Assembly: GCF_024137025.1 (NCBI RefSeq)
Contig: NZ_JAMYJR010000031.1
Coordinates: 124,001 to 188,000 of the forward strand
Length of the DNA stretch: 64,000 nucleotides
Reading direction: 5' to 3'
Origin: Paractinoplanes aksuensis
GTDB lineage: Bacteria > Actinomycetota > Actinomycetes > Mycobacteriales > Micromonosporaceae
Numbering within the stretch: position 1 is the stretch's first letter; each line of letters starts with the position of its first letter. Shown piece by piece: positions 50,841-59,011 of this stretch. A program made the translations under genes and the position numbers. The notes beneath the pieces are model-generated. The model searched no databases. It saw nothing but the letters and a program-made list of their open reading frames with translations, and was not told the DNA's origin.

Positions 50841-51197
50841 CGACCTGTACAACGGCCGCCCGACGCCCCGCGGCAGGCCACCGAGCCGAACTGGTAGCGG
50901 GGCTCGTTCAGGAAACGGCTGCGTTCAGCGCGCGTGAACAGGCAAGTCCCGTGTACAAAGGCGAGCCTCAAGCGGCGTTCGCATCGCGCGTAGAGTGCGC
51001 ACAGGTGAGAGCCCGGGGCACCAACCATGCTCCGGGCTTTAATCTTGACCACGGGCGGATCATTGCTATCAGCCTCGCTGTCTTGGGCCGCCTTAGCGCC
51101 AACCGAGGTTGCCCAGTGCCAACGCCCCATAACCGCCGTTGGGTAGTCAAGGGGTGGTCTTTGGTGGTCTACTCGGGATGCCAACCGAGGAGAGCTT
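50841..51197. other. Non-coding left part of the island
   Basis: No credible gene. A hairpin-like inverted repeat (AGCCCGG and CCGGGCTTTAAT, about 51007-51043) may be an old terminator or attenuator. GCCAACCGAGG occurs twice, near 51098 and 51180. The AT-content rises toward the GntR pseudogene. Confidence 0.45.
51154..51170 (+). promoter_or_regulatory. Direct repeat upstream of the gntR pseudogene (candidate operator)
   Basis: GTGGTCT is repeated at 51154-51160 and 51164-51170, exactly 10 bp apart (one helical turn), 28 bp before the GntR start. This is a plausible autoregulatory operator or promoter part. Confidence 0.4.
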
Positions 51198-51428
51198 GTG
51201 CCGCCGCGCTACCGATACGAAGCAATCGCCGACGACCTGGAACAACGGATCGAAGCCGGCGAGTTTCCACCCGGCTCCCGCTTGCCAAGTCGACGTCAGC
51301 TGATCGAGCACTAGGAGGTCACCGAGCCCGTCATCGACCGCGCAATGCTGATCCTGCGGGTCAAGGGACTCACAGAGACACTCTCCGGCGTAGGCGTCTA
51401 CGTCCGCGAAACAGCCTCAGAGGAGTAG
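51198..51428 (+). pseudogene. GntR family regulator with an in-frame amber codon
   Basis: GAGGAG precedes the GTG at 51198. The first 38 codons encode a GntR winged helix: YEAIADDLEQRIEAGEFPPG and LPSRRQLIEH. A TAG stop (51312-51314) then falls where the family usually has Tyr before the recognition helix. The frame continues intact as EVTEPVIDRAMLILRVKG and ends SGVGVYVRETASEE. A single base change from TAC or TAT would restore a 76-residue small GntR protein. Disabled gene or, less likely, readthrough. Confidence 0.85.
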
Positions 51429-51721
51429 CACTCGGACGCCTCGACCGTGCACAGAAACTCATCACCGACAGTCACCGGCTGGAGCCGCCGGGGCTGACCC
51501 TGCTCACGCGCCACCTCGGCAATGCGCAAAGGGCGCCCCTGAGACGGCTTGGCAGAGCGCTACAGGCAGCCCGTTGCCGATCTCACGGCCTGCGTCACTC
51601 CTATGTGGAGTTTGAGCTTCGTTCCATCGCCCAATCAACGTTAGGCCTTAGGATCCAAAGTCTGACCGTTCGTCGCAAAGCGCGAACGACCGTCTACCGT
51701 ACGTGTTCGAAACTCGACATG
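51429..51721. other. Decayed sequence between gntR pseudogene and DUF4365-like gene
   Basis: About 290 bp without a credible complete gene. One frame includes CRSHGLRHSYVEFEL, faintly like the His-x-x-Arg box of a tyrosine recombinase, but nothing around it supports this. It may be remnants of one or two deleted genes. Confidence 0.3.
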
Positions 51722-52267
51722 ATGTCCGGTATGACGATCCCCCGCCAACTTGATCCGCCGGACATCGCGACGTTGGGAGCGAACGGCGCTAAAGCCCGCT
51801 TCGGAGTCGCATACCTCCGGTCGATCTGCAGCCAGGCTGGCGTGGGGTTCACCGAGACCTCCATCGACGAGGACGTGCTCGCCATCGACGGCAAGATTGA
51901 GTTCGCGGTGGCGGACGCCCGGATCCAAGTCAAGTGCACCGGTAAGTTCAAGATCAATGGCGGACAAACCGCTACATGGCCCGCCGACAGCCACTGGTGG
52001 AGCAAGTGGCACGGCTGCAAGGTTCCTGTCTACTTCGTAATGCTGGTGCTAGACCCCGACGACCAGCCTCGGTGGGTCCAGCACGTGCCCGAGGGAACGC
52101 TGCATCGAGCTGCCGCCTTCTGGGTGCGCGTAGATCAAATGTCAGAGTCATCTGGCATCGTCGTCCCCAAGAACCAGCGACTGACGGCCGACACCCTGCA
52201 TGAGTGGGCGGCCGACGTGGATGCCTGCTTTGGCTTGCAGGCTGGGGGTGGTGGCGGTGTTCGGTGA
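51722..52267 (+). CDS. DUF4365-like protein (PD-(D/E)XK nuclease-type fold)
   Basis: A 181-residue protein. The N-terminal GANGAKARFGVAYLRSICSQ helix and the strand-turn region FTETSIDEDVLAIDGKIEF, followed by RIQVKCTG, match the DUF4365 pattern: Asp in the ID-x-x-IE strand and Q-V-K as the catalytic Glu/Gln-x-Lys of a restriction-endonuclease-like core. VPVYFVMLVLDPDDQPRWVQ follows, also typical. DUF4365 proteins are often found in defence islands. The start is ATG 51722 or 51731; neither has a strong ribosome binding site. The 3' end overlaps the next gene, suggesting a functional pair. Confidence 0.7.
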   Translation: MSGMTIPRQLDPPDIATLGANGAKARFGVAYLRSICSQAGVGFTETSIDEDVLAIDGKIEFAVADARIQVKCTGKFKINGGQTATWPADSHWWSKWHGCKVPVYFVMLVLDPDDQPRWVQHVPEGTLHRAAAFWVRVDQMSESSGIVVPKNQRLTADTLHEWAADVDACFGLQAGGGGGVR

Positions 52268-53402
52268 ACAAGCGATCCCAACAGTGAACGAGCTCCGTAG
52301 TTACATGCGGTTCAATGGCTGGAACGAGCAATCCCCTGGACCCACCGGCGCGCTATGGACACGAAACGGCAAACGGATTGGCGTTCCTTCCGAACCCGAC
52401 AATGAGCTTATTGCAGGAGTAGTGAAGCGACTTGCCTTTGCCGAACAGCGTGACCTGGCCGACGTTGTAACAAGCGTGAAGTACCTACTTTTCGACGTGA
52501 CTCACCTTCGGGCGGATAGCGACTATCGATATGCCGATGCGATTCCGCTTGAAACCGGAGCCAAGATTGTCAATTCTGCGCGAACCATGCTGCGCGCGAC
52601 CGCAACGACAGCGCGATGGGAACGGGCACACATCGGATCTAACTACTCGAAGTACGGTGACGACGTAGTAGCTCAAGCACTGATGGGGCACACACAGAAG
52701 GGTTCATATGTCATTCCAGTACTGATGCCTCTCCCCGAACCAGAGGGTGCAGATCTCCACCAGCCGGCCCTTGACCTGGATCACGAACAGGTCGAGTTCC
52801 ACCGGTCGCCGTCGGAGCCTTTCGAGCGGCGCGTTATCCGGACTTTCGCGCAATCGATGCAAGCAGTAAAGGAACTCGTGGTAGATCCCGCCAGAGAGCC
52901 CAGGGCGGACGACATGCACGAATTGGTTTATCGCGGCGTTAGCCGAGAATTTTGCTATGCGCTGGCTGGCATTCTAAAGCAACGCTCAATCGGCGAGTTT
53001 GAAGCATCCGTAGATTGGGCTCAGGCAGTGCCCGCGCCAGCCACCATGCCTCGCAGCGTCACAATAGATTCGGAGGCGGAATCGCTCGTTTCGAAAGCCG
53101 CTGACAAGCTGCGGCAGCAAAAGGTTGACCCAAGCCGAGTATTCTCGGGAACCATCGTTCAGCTTCGGCACGAAAGCCCAGACGATCCATTCGGTGAAAT
53201 TGCAATCTCGACGGTCCGCCAGGGACATGCTTCGGAAATCCTGGTGCGACTCCGGATGCCGCTATACCAGAAGGCCTGGGATTGGCATTATCAGGGCAGA
53301 GCGGTGTTGGTTGAGGGCACGGTGAGAAGGGTTCCGGGAAAGCCGCTCCGGGTTGACGAGCCGTTCCGCTGCCATCCCGTTGATGAAATGTTTTTGGCGT
53401 AG
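52257..53402 (+). CDS. Uncharacterised island protein with C-terminal OB-fold-like region
   Basis: A 381-residue protein of unknown family, AT-rich compared with the chromosome. I use GTG 52257, preceded by a GGGGGTGG stretch and overlapping the DUF4365-like gene by 11 bp; GTG 52284 is possible. The N-terminal half is alpha/beta (ELRSYMRFNGWNEQ, ALWTRNGKRIGVPS). A central helical part contains QALMGHTQKGSYVIPVLMPLPE. The last 90 residues (SGTIVQLRHESPDDPFGEI ... GRAVLVEGTVRRVPGKPLRV) look like an OB-fold. No signal peptide or membrane helix is present. Its coupling to a nuclease-type protein inside a tRNA island suggests a defence or replication role; this is unproven. Confidence 0.65.
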   Translation: MFGEQAIPTVNELRSYMRFNGWNEQSPGPTGALWTRNGKRIGVPSEPDNELIAGVVKRLAFAEQRDLADVVTSVKYLLFDVTHLRADSDYRYADAIPLETGAKIVNSARTMLRATATTARWERAHIGSNYSKYGDDVVAQALMGHTQKGSYVIPVLMPLPEPEGADLHQPALDLDHEQVEFHRSPSEPFERRVIRTFAQSMQAVKELVVDPAREPRADDMHELVYRGVSREFCYALAGILKQRSIGEFEASVDWAQAVPAPATMPRSVTIDSEAESLVSKAADKLRQQKVDPSRVFSGTIVQLRHESPDDPFGEIAISTVRQGHASEILVRLRMPLYQKAWDWHYQGRAVLVEGTVRRVPGKPLRVDEPFRCHPVDEMFLA

Positions 53403-53413
53403 AACAAGTTTGA

Positions 53414-53909
53414 AGCGGGGTCTCAACCTGGCCGGCCGCCCTACTCCACATCCAAGGCAAGGATGAGCGTCGCATCATCACTGCGCTTATTGCGCGGCCA
53501 CCGGACACCGAGCGAGTCGCTGGCTTCTACCTCTCGGACCGCCCGGGCAGACGCCTGCTGGCCGCCAATTGCGCGATGATGGATCCACACGGCCTGCGAC
53601 ACTTCCACAAAACCGAGATGGATGGGATGGCCATCCCGCAGGAACTCAGGGACGACCGTATGGGCCATGCTGACGGCTCCATCGGAGCGAGCTACTCACA
53701 CGTCACAGCCTAGATGCGCCGCGCCCTCTGTGACGGCATGCAGACCGCTGGAACGCCGCTCTGCAGGCCCGTAAGACTCTCGCCGACGGGCTCCGCAGTC
53801 GCCGTGCTCGACAAGTCGCTACGGGCGCTCTGAGCACCGGAAACGCTAGGCCGTCCCCAAAACGGTCGTGGAAACAGATCAGGACCGGGTCACCATTTCC
53901 GGTGCCCCG
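53414..53909 (+). pseudogene. C-terminal remnant of a tyrosine integrase
   Basis: Only the catalytic end of a phage/plasmid-type integrase remains. DPHGLRHFHKTEM contains the Arg-x-x-His box, DDRMGHADGSIGASYSHVT the second His and the nucleophile Tyr. The frame is open from 53414 to the TAG at 53710, continues as MRRALCDGM, then shifts frame near 53740 into HADRWNAALQARKTLADG, a normal integrase tail that ends at 53909. The N-terminal two thirds are gone. It cannot be active. Its end lies 20 bp from the tRNA-Pro 3' end, marking the old attachment site. Confidence 0.9.
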
Positions 53910-53929
53910 GCCCTGATCTGGCCAAGCTC

Positions 53930-54006
<77 letters not shown>

Positions 54007-54078
54007 AGCTGCCTGGAAATACTATCCGACGCCGTGGCCAGCGCGAAATCGGTATCCCCAGAAGCGTAAAACTGCAGG

Positions 54079-54975
54079 TCAGCGCGGTATCAGGGTGAGG
54101 ACCGTAGCCTCGGGGCGACAGGCGAAGCGGATGGGAGCAGTGGGGTGGGTGCCCAGGCCGGCCGAGACGTGTAGCCACGAGTCGGAGCCGGGCCAGCGGT
54201 GCAGGCCCTTGGCCATGGACTTCGGCAGGTCGCAGTTGGTGGTCAGGGCGCCGTACAGCGGGACGCAGACCTGGCCGCCATGCGTGTGGCCGGCCAGCAG
54301 CAGGTTGAAGCCGTCGGCGGACATGGCGTTGAGCACCCTTGAGGCGGGAGCGTGGGTCACGCCCAGGTGCAGGTCGGCGCCGGGGTTGGTGGGGCCGGCG
54401 ACGGTGTCGTACTCGTCGCGGTTGATGTGGGGGTCGTCGACTCCTACGAGCTCTACGGAGCGGCCGCCGGCCTTGATGATCGTGCGGGCGTTGTTCAGGT
54501 CGGCCCAGCCGGCGTCGGTCAGGGCTGCTCTGAGGTCTTCGGCCGGGAGGTTGGCGTCGCCCTGGACGTACTCGCGTTCGGGCAGCAGGTAGAGGATCGG
54601 GTTTTTCCAGCGGGGGCCGCGGTAGTCGTTCGAGCCGAAGACGAACGCGCCCGGGATCTCGAGCAGAGGGTCCAGAGCCCGCAGTACGCCGGGCAGGGAC
54701 TCGGGGTCGGCCATGTTGTCGCCGGTGACCACGACCAGGTCGGGGTCGACGCCGGCCAGGGCGGCCACCCAGGTCTGTTTGCGGCGCTGGTCGGGCATCA
54801 TGTGCAGGTCCGAGATGTGCAGGATGCGCAGCGGCTCGGCGTCGGGCTCCAGCACCGGCACGTCGAAGCGGCGGAGCGTGAACAGGTTGCGTTCGATCAG
54901 CGAGGCGTAGGCGAACGTGGCGGCCCCTGTGGCGAGCACCGCGGAACCGAGGGCGAAAAGAGAGCGCTTGCGCAT
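54079..54975 (-). CDS. Membrane-associated metallophosphoesterase (Rv3683-like)
   Basis: A 298-residue calcineurin-like phosphoesterase. An N-terminal hydrophobic segment (about 8-27) anchors it. The two-metal site is built from ISDLHMMP, VVTGDNMAD, FGSNDYRG, GVTHAP and AGHTHGGQV. It follows ponA2 in M. tuberculosis too. The ATG at 54975 is used; a TTG lies nine bases upstream. Only 26 bp separate it from the divergent GatB/YqeY gene. Substrate unknown; UDP-sugar-lipid hydrolases and other phosphodiesterases share this layout. Confidence 0.9.
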   Translation of the reverse strand: MRKRSLFALGSAVLATGAATFAYASLIERNLFTLRRFDVPVLEPDAEPLRILHISDLHMMPDQRRKQTWVAALAGVDPDLVVVTGDNMADPESLPGVLRALDPLLEIPGAFVFGSNDYRGPRWKNPILYLLPEREYVQGDANLPAEDLRAALTDAGWADLNNARTIIKAGGRSVELVGVDDPHINRDEYDTVAGPTNPGADLHLGVTHAPASRVLNAMSADGFNLLLAGHTHGGQVCVPLYGALTTNCDLPKSMAKGLHRWPGSDSWLHVSAGLGTHPTAPIRFACRPEATVLTLIPR

Positions 54976-55001
54976 GGGTGACAAGGGTAGTTTCTCCGTC
55001 C
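54976..55001. promoter_or_regulatory. 26-bp divergent region with two leaderless-type -10 boxes
   Basis: Rightward TAGTTT (about 54988-54993) lies 8 nt before the ATG at 55002. Leftward TACCCT (complement) lies about 8 nt before the ATG at 54975. There is no room for a ribosome binding site in either direction, so both mRNAs are probably leaderless. Confidence 0.55.
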
Positions 55002-55454
55002 ATGGGAACGCTGAAAGACCGCCTGAACGATGACCTGCACTCGGCCATGAAGAGCCGCGACGAGCTGACCACGGCCACCCTGCGGATGGCGCTGTCCGCC
55101 GTGCGCAACGCCGAGGTGGCGGGGTCCGAGGCTCGCGACCTGTCGGACGACGAGGTGCTCGCCGTCCTGAACAAGGAGTCGAAGAAGCGCCGCGAGGCGG
55201 CCACGGCGTTCAGTGACGCCGGGCGGGCCGAGCAGGCGGCCAAGGAGCGGTCCGAGGGCGAGGTGCTCGAGCGTTACCTGCCGCAGCAGCTCAGCGATGA
55301 CGAGATCGCCGAGCTGGTGGCGGGGGCGCTCGCGGCCGGCGGCTTCACCGGCAAGGGCCAGATGGGGCCCGCGATGAAGGCCGCGCAGGCCGCGGTGGCG
55401 GGCCGGGCCGAGGGTGGGCGGGTCGCGGCGGCGGTGCGTAAGCAGCTGGGCTGA
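55002..55454 (+). CDS. GatB/YqeY domain-containing protein
   Basis: A 150-residue helical cytoplasmic protein. The family is related to the tail domain of the GatB amidotransferase subunit and binds tRNA-like molecules. Conserved parts are LKDRLNDDLHSAMKSRDEL, TLRMALSAVRNAEV, RYLPQQLSDDEI and GPAMKAAQAAVAGRAEGG. The ATG at 55002 is at the predicted transcript start. It is found next to the Rv3683-like gene in many actinobacteria. Exact role unknown. Confidence 0.9.
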   Translation: MGTLKDRLNDDLHSAMKSRDELTTATLRMALSAVRNAEVAGSEARDLSDDEVLAVLNKESKKRREAATAFSDAGRAEQAAKERSEGEVLERYLPQQLSDDEIAELVAGALAAGGFTGKGQMGPAMKAAQAAVAGRAEGGRVAAAVRKQLG

Positions 55455-55548
55455 CGGCCTGGGGCGGCGGTCCTGAGGGGTTTTCTCAAGTCCGTGGGTT
55501 GCAAGTCGATTGCTTGATCGACCCCCGACATCCCCGGAAAGAGCGCCC

Positions 55549-56379
55549 ATGACCTGCGTGAACTGCGGCTCGCCCGCGATACAGCCGAACGGCTGGTGCA
55601 GCAATTGCGGGCAGCCGGCCGCCCCACCGGCCCCACCTCAGTCTCCCGCGGCCGACTGGCCGCCCGCTGCGCCCGCACAGCCTGCCCCGTGGGCCGGCCA
55701 GCTACCGCCCTGGCCGGCCCCGGCTGAGCAGCCACCGTCGTGGCAGCAGCCCGTTGAGCAGCCGCCGTCGTGGCAGGCAGCAGCCCACGAGCAGCCGCAG
55801 TCGTGGCAGGCAGCAGCCCCCGAGCAGCCGCAGTCGTGGCAGGCGGCCCCTGAGCAGCCGTCGTGGGCCACCGACGCGACCTCGACCTTCGGGGTTCCGG
55901 GCCAGTCCACGGCGGGTGCGCCGCCGCCCAGCGCATATCCGGCCCCCGCCGAGTACCAGCCACCGGCGATGGACGCCACGGCCGTGCAGGGCTTCCCCGC
56001 CTTTCCGCAAGGCCCGACTCATGTGCACCAGGCCGCCGCGTACCCGCAAGCCCCAGCCCATCCGCACCAGACCGCGGCGCCCGGGTTCAACCCACCGCCG
56101 TATGGCTCCGGAGCACCGCCCTACATGGTGAACAGCCCCTACCCGCAAGCACCGGCGGCGAAGGCAGGGAACCCGTTCAGCATCGCCGCGTTCGTGCTGG
56201 CTGCGATCGCCATCCTGATCCTGCCGATCGTCTTCTCGCCGCTGGCCGCGATCCTGGCCTTCGTCGGCATCCGGCGGCACGAGCGCCTCGGCCGTCTCGC
56301 CCTGATCCTGGCGATCGTCGGCGGGCTCGTCGGCGCCGCCCTCGGCATCGTTCTGCGCGCGCTGGTCACCGCGCGCTGA
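55549..56379 (+). CDS. Zinc-ribbon, Pro/Trp-repeat protein with DUF4190-like membrane domain
   Basis: A 276-residue protein. Residues 1-21 are a zinc ribbon (CVNCGS and CSNCGQ). A long Pro/Ala/Gln-rich region follows, with five EQP-x-SWQ repeats (about 60-106). The C-terminus has two membrane helices (about 208-240 and 248-272) separated by the RRHERLGRLA loop typical of DUF4190 proteins. The ATG at 55549 has GGAAAGAG upstream. The cytoplasmic repeat region could bind partners. Function unknown. Confidence 0.75.
   Translation: MTCVNCGSPAIQPNGWCSNCGQPAAPPAPPQSPAADWPPAAPAQPAPWAGQLPPWPAPAEQPPSWQQPVEQPPSWQAAAHEQPQSWQAAAPEQPQSWQAAPEQPSWATDATSTFGVPGQSTAGAPPPSAYPAPAEYQPPAMDATAVQGFPAFPQGPTHVHQAAAYPQAPAHPHQTAAPGFNPPPYGSGAPPYMVNSPYPQAPAAKAGNPFSIAAFVLAAIAILILPIVFSPLAAILAFVGIRRHERLGRLALILAIVGGLVGAALGIVLRALVTAR
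55726..55866 (+). repeat. 30/33-bp in-frame repeats encoding EQP-x-SWQ
   Basis: Five GAGCAGCC-led copies of 30, 33, 33, 30 and about 15 bp encode EQPPSWQQPV, EQPPSWQAAAH, EQPQSWQAAAP, EQPQSWQAAP and EQPSW. Copies three and four are almost identical in DNA, indicating recent slippage. Confidence 0.85.
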
Positions 56380-56396
56380 CCGGCCCGAACAGCGAA

Positions 56397-56427
56397 GCGG
56401 GGGTGCGGCCACCAGCCGTACCCCCGC
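56397..56427. terminator. Bidirectional hairpin between convergent genes
   Basis: A 12-bp stem GCGGGGGTGCGG (56397-56408) pairs with CCGTACCCCCGC (56416-56427) with one wobble and a 7-nt loop, between stops at 56379 and 56441. There is no long T-tract. Confidence 0.7.
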
Positions 56428-56440
56428 GGGTTGAATGGAG

Positions 56441-56740
56441 TCAGATCGCGAGCTGCGGCCGAACCGGAACGACCGTCACCGCCGGGCTGGCCGTGCGCCC
56501 CGGCAACTGCTGTTGCGGCACCGCGTACGGCCCGAGCATGGATTCGATGGCGGGCGCGATCGCCGGCCGGTCGTTGAGCTGGATCAGGCGGGCGGCGCGG
56601 GCCAGTGAGCCCGTCTCCCCGTCGCGGAATCCCTCGCGGTAGCCCTTTTCGTAGCGCTCGCCCCGGCCGAGGGCCCGGCCGAGAGCGAAGCAGGAGGAGC
56701 CGGCGAGGGCTAGGAGGAAGAGCAACGCGAAGGGTGTCAC
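56441..56740 (-). CDS. Small membrane-anchored protein of unknown function
   Basis: A 99-residue protein. The GTG at 56740 follows GGAAGGA. One N-terminal hydrophobic segment (about 3-22) is followed by a charged part, GRGERYEKGYREGFRDGE, and a variable tail with PQQQLPGR. It has no recognised domain. The short gap to the GGDEF/EAL gene is on the same strand, but 60 bp of AT-rich sequence suggests its own promoter. Confidence 0.6.
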   Translation of the reverse strand: MTPFALLFLLALAGSSCFALGRALGRGERYEKGYREGFRDGETGSLARAARLIQLNDRPAIAPAIESMLGPYAVPQQQLPGRTASPAVTVVPVRPQLAI

Positions 56741-56800
56741 CGTTATTTTCCTTCCGGGGTAAATGTACTAATTAGCCGAAAAATACCCCTAGAGCATGGC

Positions 56801-59008
56801 TCATGCGGTAGAGCGGTGATCAAGTACGCCAACGGGTGACTCCCCTTGCGTCCCAGCGAGTCGGGCTGGAATCTCTTCCGCATCGGACGGCCGGCACAGA
56901 TGAAAGCCCTGCCCGTAACCGCACCCTAGTCCGCGTAAGGCGGCCAGCTGGGCGGCGTTCTCGATCCCTTCGGCCACCACCCGCAGGCCGAGAATCTGCG
57001 CGAGTTCGACAATCGTGCGGACCAGCGCCAGATCCTCCGCGGTCAGTTCGGCCCGCGCGATGAAGGCCCGGTCGATCTTCAACTCGTCGACCGGCAACTC
57101 CCGCAGATAGGCGAGCGAGGAATATCCCGTACCAAAATCGTCAATCGACAGCTGTACGCCGAGACCCCGCAGCACGCCGAGGGCCGACTTCCCCAGGTCG
57201 GGCTCGCTGACCAGCACCGATTCGGTCAGCTCGAGGGTGACCGCGCTCGACGGCAAGCCGGCCATGGCCAGCGCCCGCATCACGTTGTCGGCGAATCGCG
57301 GGTGGACGAGCTGGTGACCGGAGACGTTGACGTTGAGGCCCAGATCCGGGAAGTCGCGGCGCCATTTCGCCACCTGTTTCGCGCTCTGTTCGAGCACCCA
57401 CTGGCCGATGTCGACGATCAGCCCGAATTCCTCGGCGACCGGGATGAAATCGACCGGCGAGACGAATCCGCGGGTCGGGCTGTGCCACCGGATCAGCGCC
57501 TCGACCCCGGCCGGCTGACCGTCGGCCAACCGGATCAGCGGCTGGTACTGCAGACGGAATTCGCCGTCGCGCAGGGCCCGTTGCAGGTCGCCGCGCAAAC
57601 TCAGATGGTCGAGCGCTTCGGCGTGCATGTAGGGCTCGTAGAGCAGTACCCGACCCGGACCTTCTTTTTTGGCCCGGTACATCGCCACGTCCGCGTTGTG
57701 CAGCAGTTCCTCGGGCTTCTGATCGGCCTCGCGGGAAATGGCGACGCCGACGCTGGCACCGATGAAGACCTCGCGACCGGCCACCCGGAACGGCTCCTTC
57801 AGGGTGGCCACAATGCGCTCGCCGACCAGTTGGGCCGATTCGGCCGGGGAATCGTGCAGCAGCGCCGCGAATTCGTCGCCGCCGAGCCGGGCCGTGGTGT
57901 CGCTGGCTCGTACGCACCCTCGCAGTCGCCGGGCGACCAGCGCGAGCAATTGATCGCCGGCATCGTGGCCGAGGCTGTCATTCACCGCCTTGAACCGGTC
58001 CAGGTCGATGAAGAGCACGCTGGTCGGGTCGGCCAGGGTGTTGCGCGAGGCCAGCACCCGCTTGAGGATCTTGAGGAACAGCGCGCGGTTGGGCAGCCCG
58101 GTGATCAGGTCGTGGTGGGCCTCGCGGACCGCCTCGACCGTGCGCGCGTCGGTCAGGGCCAGGCTCACCTGCTGGGCGAAGGCGTCCAACTGGTCGCGCT
58201 GCTCAGTTTGCTGACCGGCCACCCCGGGCAGATACGCGACCAGACTGCCGGCCATCTCGCCGGTGACCCGGACCGGGGCCGCGATCATCACGCCCTGCGG
58301 GTCCGGCCGCACCAGCACGGTTCCCCCGGCCATGGCCGCGCGGGCCAGGCTCTCAGGCGGGGCGTGCCCATCGCCGCAGGTCGAGGCCACACTCAGCCGC
58401 CGGTCGGCGCCGCCCTCGGCCAGCATCAGAGCCACTGTGGCCCCGCCCAGCAGCTCGGCCGCGCCACTGGTCACCGCGTCCAGGATCTCGGGCAGCGGGC
58501 TCCGGGCCGAGATCGCCCGCTGGATCATGAGCAGCGACTCGACCAGCCGCTGCCGGGTCTGCGCGCTGGTCGCCTGCTGTTCCGTCTCGGCCCGCAGGTG
58601 CCGTTCGGCCGCGAGCACCCGGATGCTGCGCAGGGCCAGGCCGAGCACCTGACTCATGCCCTGCAGCATCTGCCGTTCCGCGGGGTCGAACGGCTCGGAC
58701 AGCCGGGCCACGATGAGCGCGTCGCCACAGTCGTTGCCGAGCGGGTTGCTGACGGCGTGCAGCTCACCGAGATAGGGGACGACCAGCACCGGCTGGCCCG
58801 CGGCGACCTCGTGCAACGCCGCCTCGGGCACAACCGGGCCGAAGCCGTACGCCCCGGAGACCCGGCCTTCGCGCACGACCGCGCCCACTTCGGCCTCGAC
58901 CATCTCGGTGGCCCGTTCGACGGCGCCGGCGATCGCCGATTGCTCGTCCTCGGCCGCGTTGACCATGGTGAAGTACTCGGTGAGCTGGTGCGTCGACCAG
59001 GATTCCAT
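56801..59008 (-). CDS. GAF-GGDEF-EAL cyclic-di-GMP enzyme
   Basis: A 735-residue cytoplasmic protein that may make or degrade c-di-GMP. Two GAF-like sensor regions (about 1-130 and 155-285) precede the GGDEF domain, with active site LGGDEF intact and an RASD inhibitory site five residues before it. The EAL domain has EALIR, VNVSGHQL, ELTESVL, IDDFGTGYSSL, LKIDRAF and AEGIEN, all catalytic residues present. Which activity dominates cannot be told. The ATG lies 3 bp after the FIST gene stop, so the two are made together. Confidence 0.93.
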   Translation of the reverse strand: MESWSTHQLTEYFTMVNAAEDEQSAIAGAVERATEMVEAEVGAVVREGRVSGAYGFGPVVPEAALHEVAAGQPVLVVPYLGELHAVSNPLGNDCGDALIVARLSEPFDPAERQMLQGMSQVLGLALRSIRVLAAERHLRAETEQQATSAQTRQRLVESLLMIQRAISARSPLPEILDAVTSGAAELLGGATVALMLAEGGADRRLSVASTCGDGHAPPESLARAAMAGGTVLVRPDPQGVMIAAPVRVTGEMAGSLVAYLPGVAGQQTEQRDQLDAFAQQVSLALTDARTVEAVREAHHDLITGLPNRALFLKILKRVLASRNTLADPTSVLFIDLDRFKAVNDSLGHDAGDQLLALVARRLRGCVRASDTTARLGGDEFAALLHDSPAESAQLVGERIVATLKEPFRVAGREVFIGASVGVAISREADQKPEELLHNADVAMYRAKKEGPGRVLLYEPYMHAEALDHLSLRGDLQRALRDGEFRLQYQPLIRLADGQPAGVEALIRWHSPTRGFVSPVDFIPVAEEFGLIVDIGQWVLEQSAKQVAKWRRDFPDLGLNVNVSGHQLVHPRFADNVMRALAMAGLPSSAVTLELTESVLVSEPDLGKSALGVLRGLGVQLSIDDFGTGYSSLAYLRELPVDELKIDRAFIARAELTAEDLALVRTIVELAQILGLRVVAEGIENAAQLAALRGLGCGYGQGFHLCRPSDAEEIPARLAGTQGESPVGVLDHRSTA

Positions 59009-59011
59009 GGC

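Noticed and set aside
51005..51043. Riboswitch or other structured RNA upstream of gntR
   Set aside because: Only one weak hairpin; no known riboswitch core seen.
51560..51640. Second integrase fragment (HGLRHSY)
   Set aside because: Only a short match to the Arg box; no other integrase motif nearby and the surrounding frames are poor.
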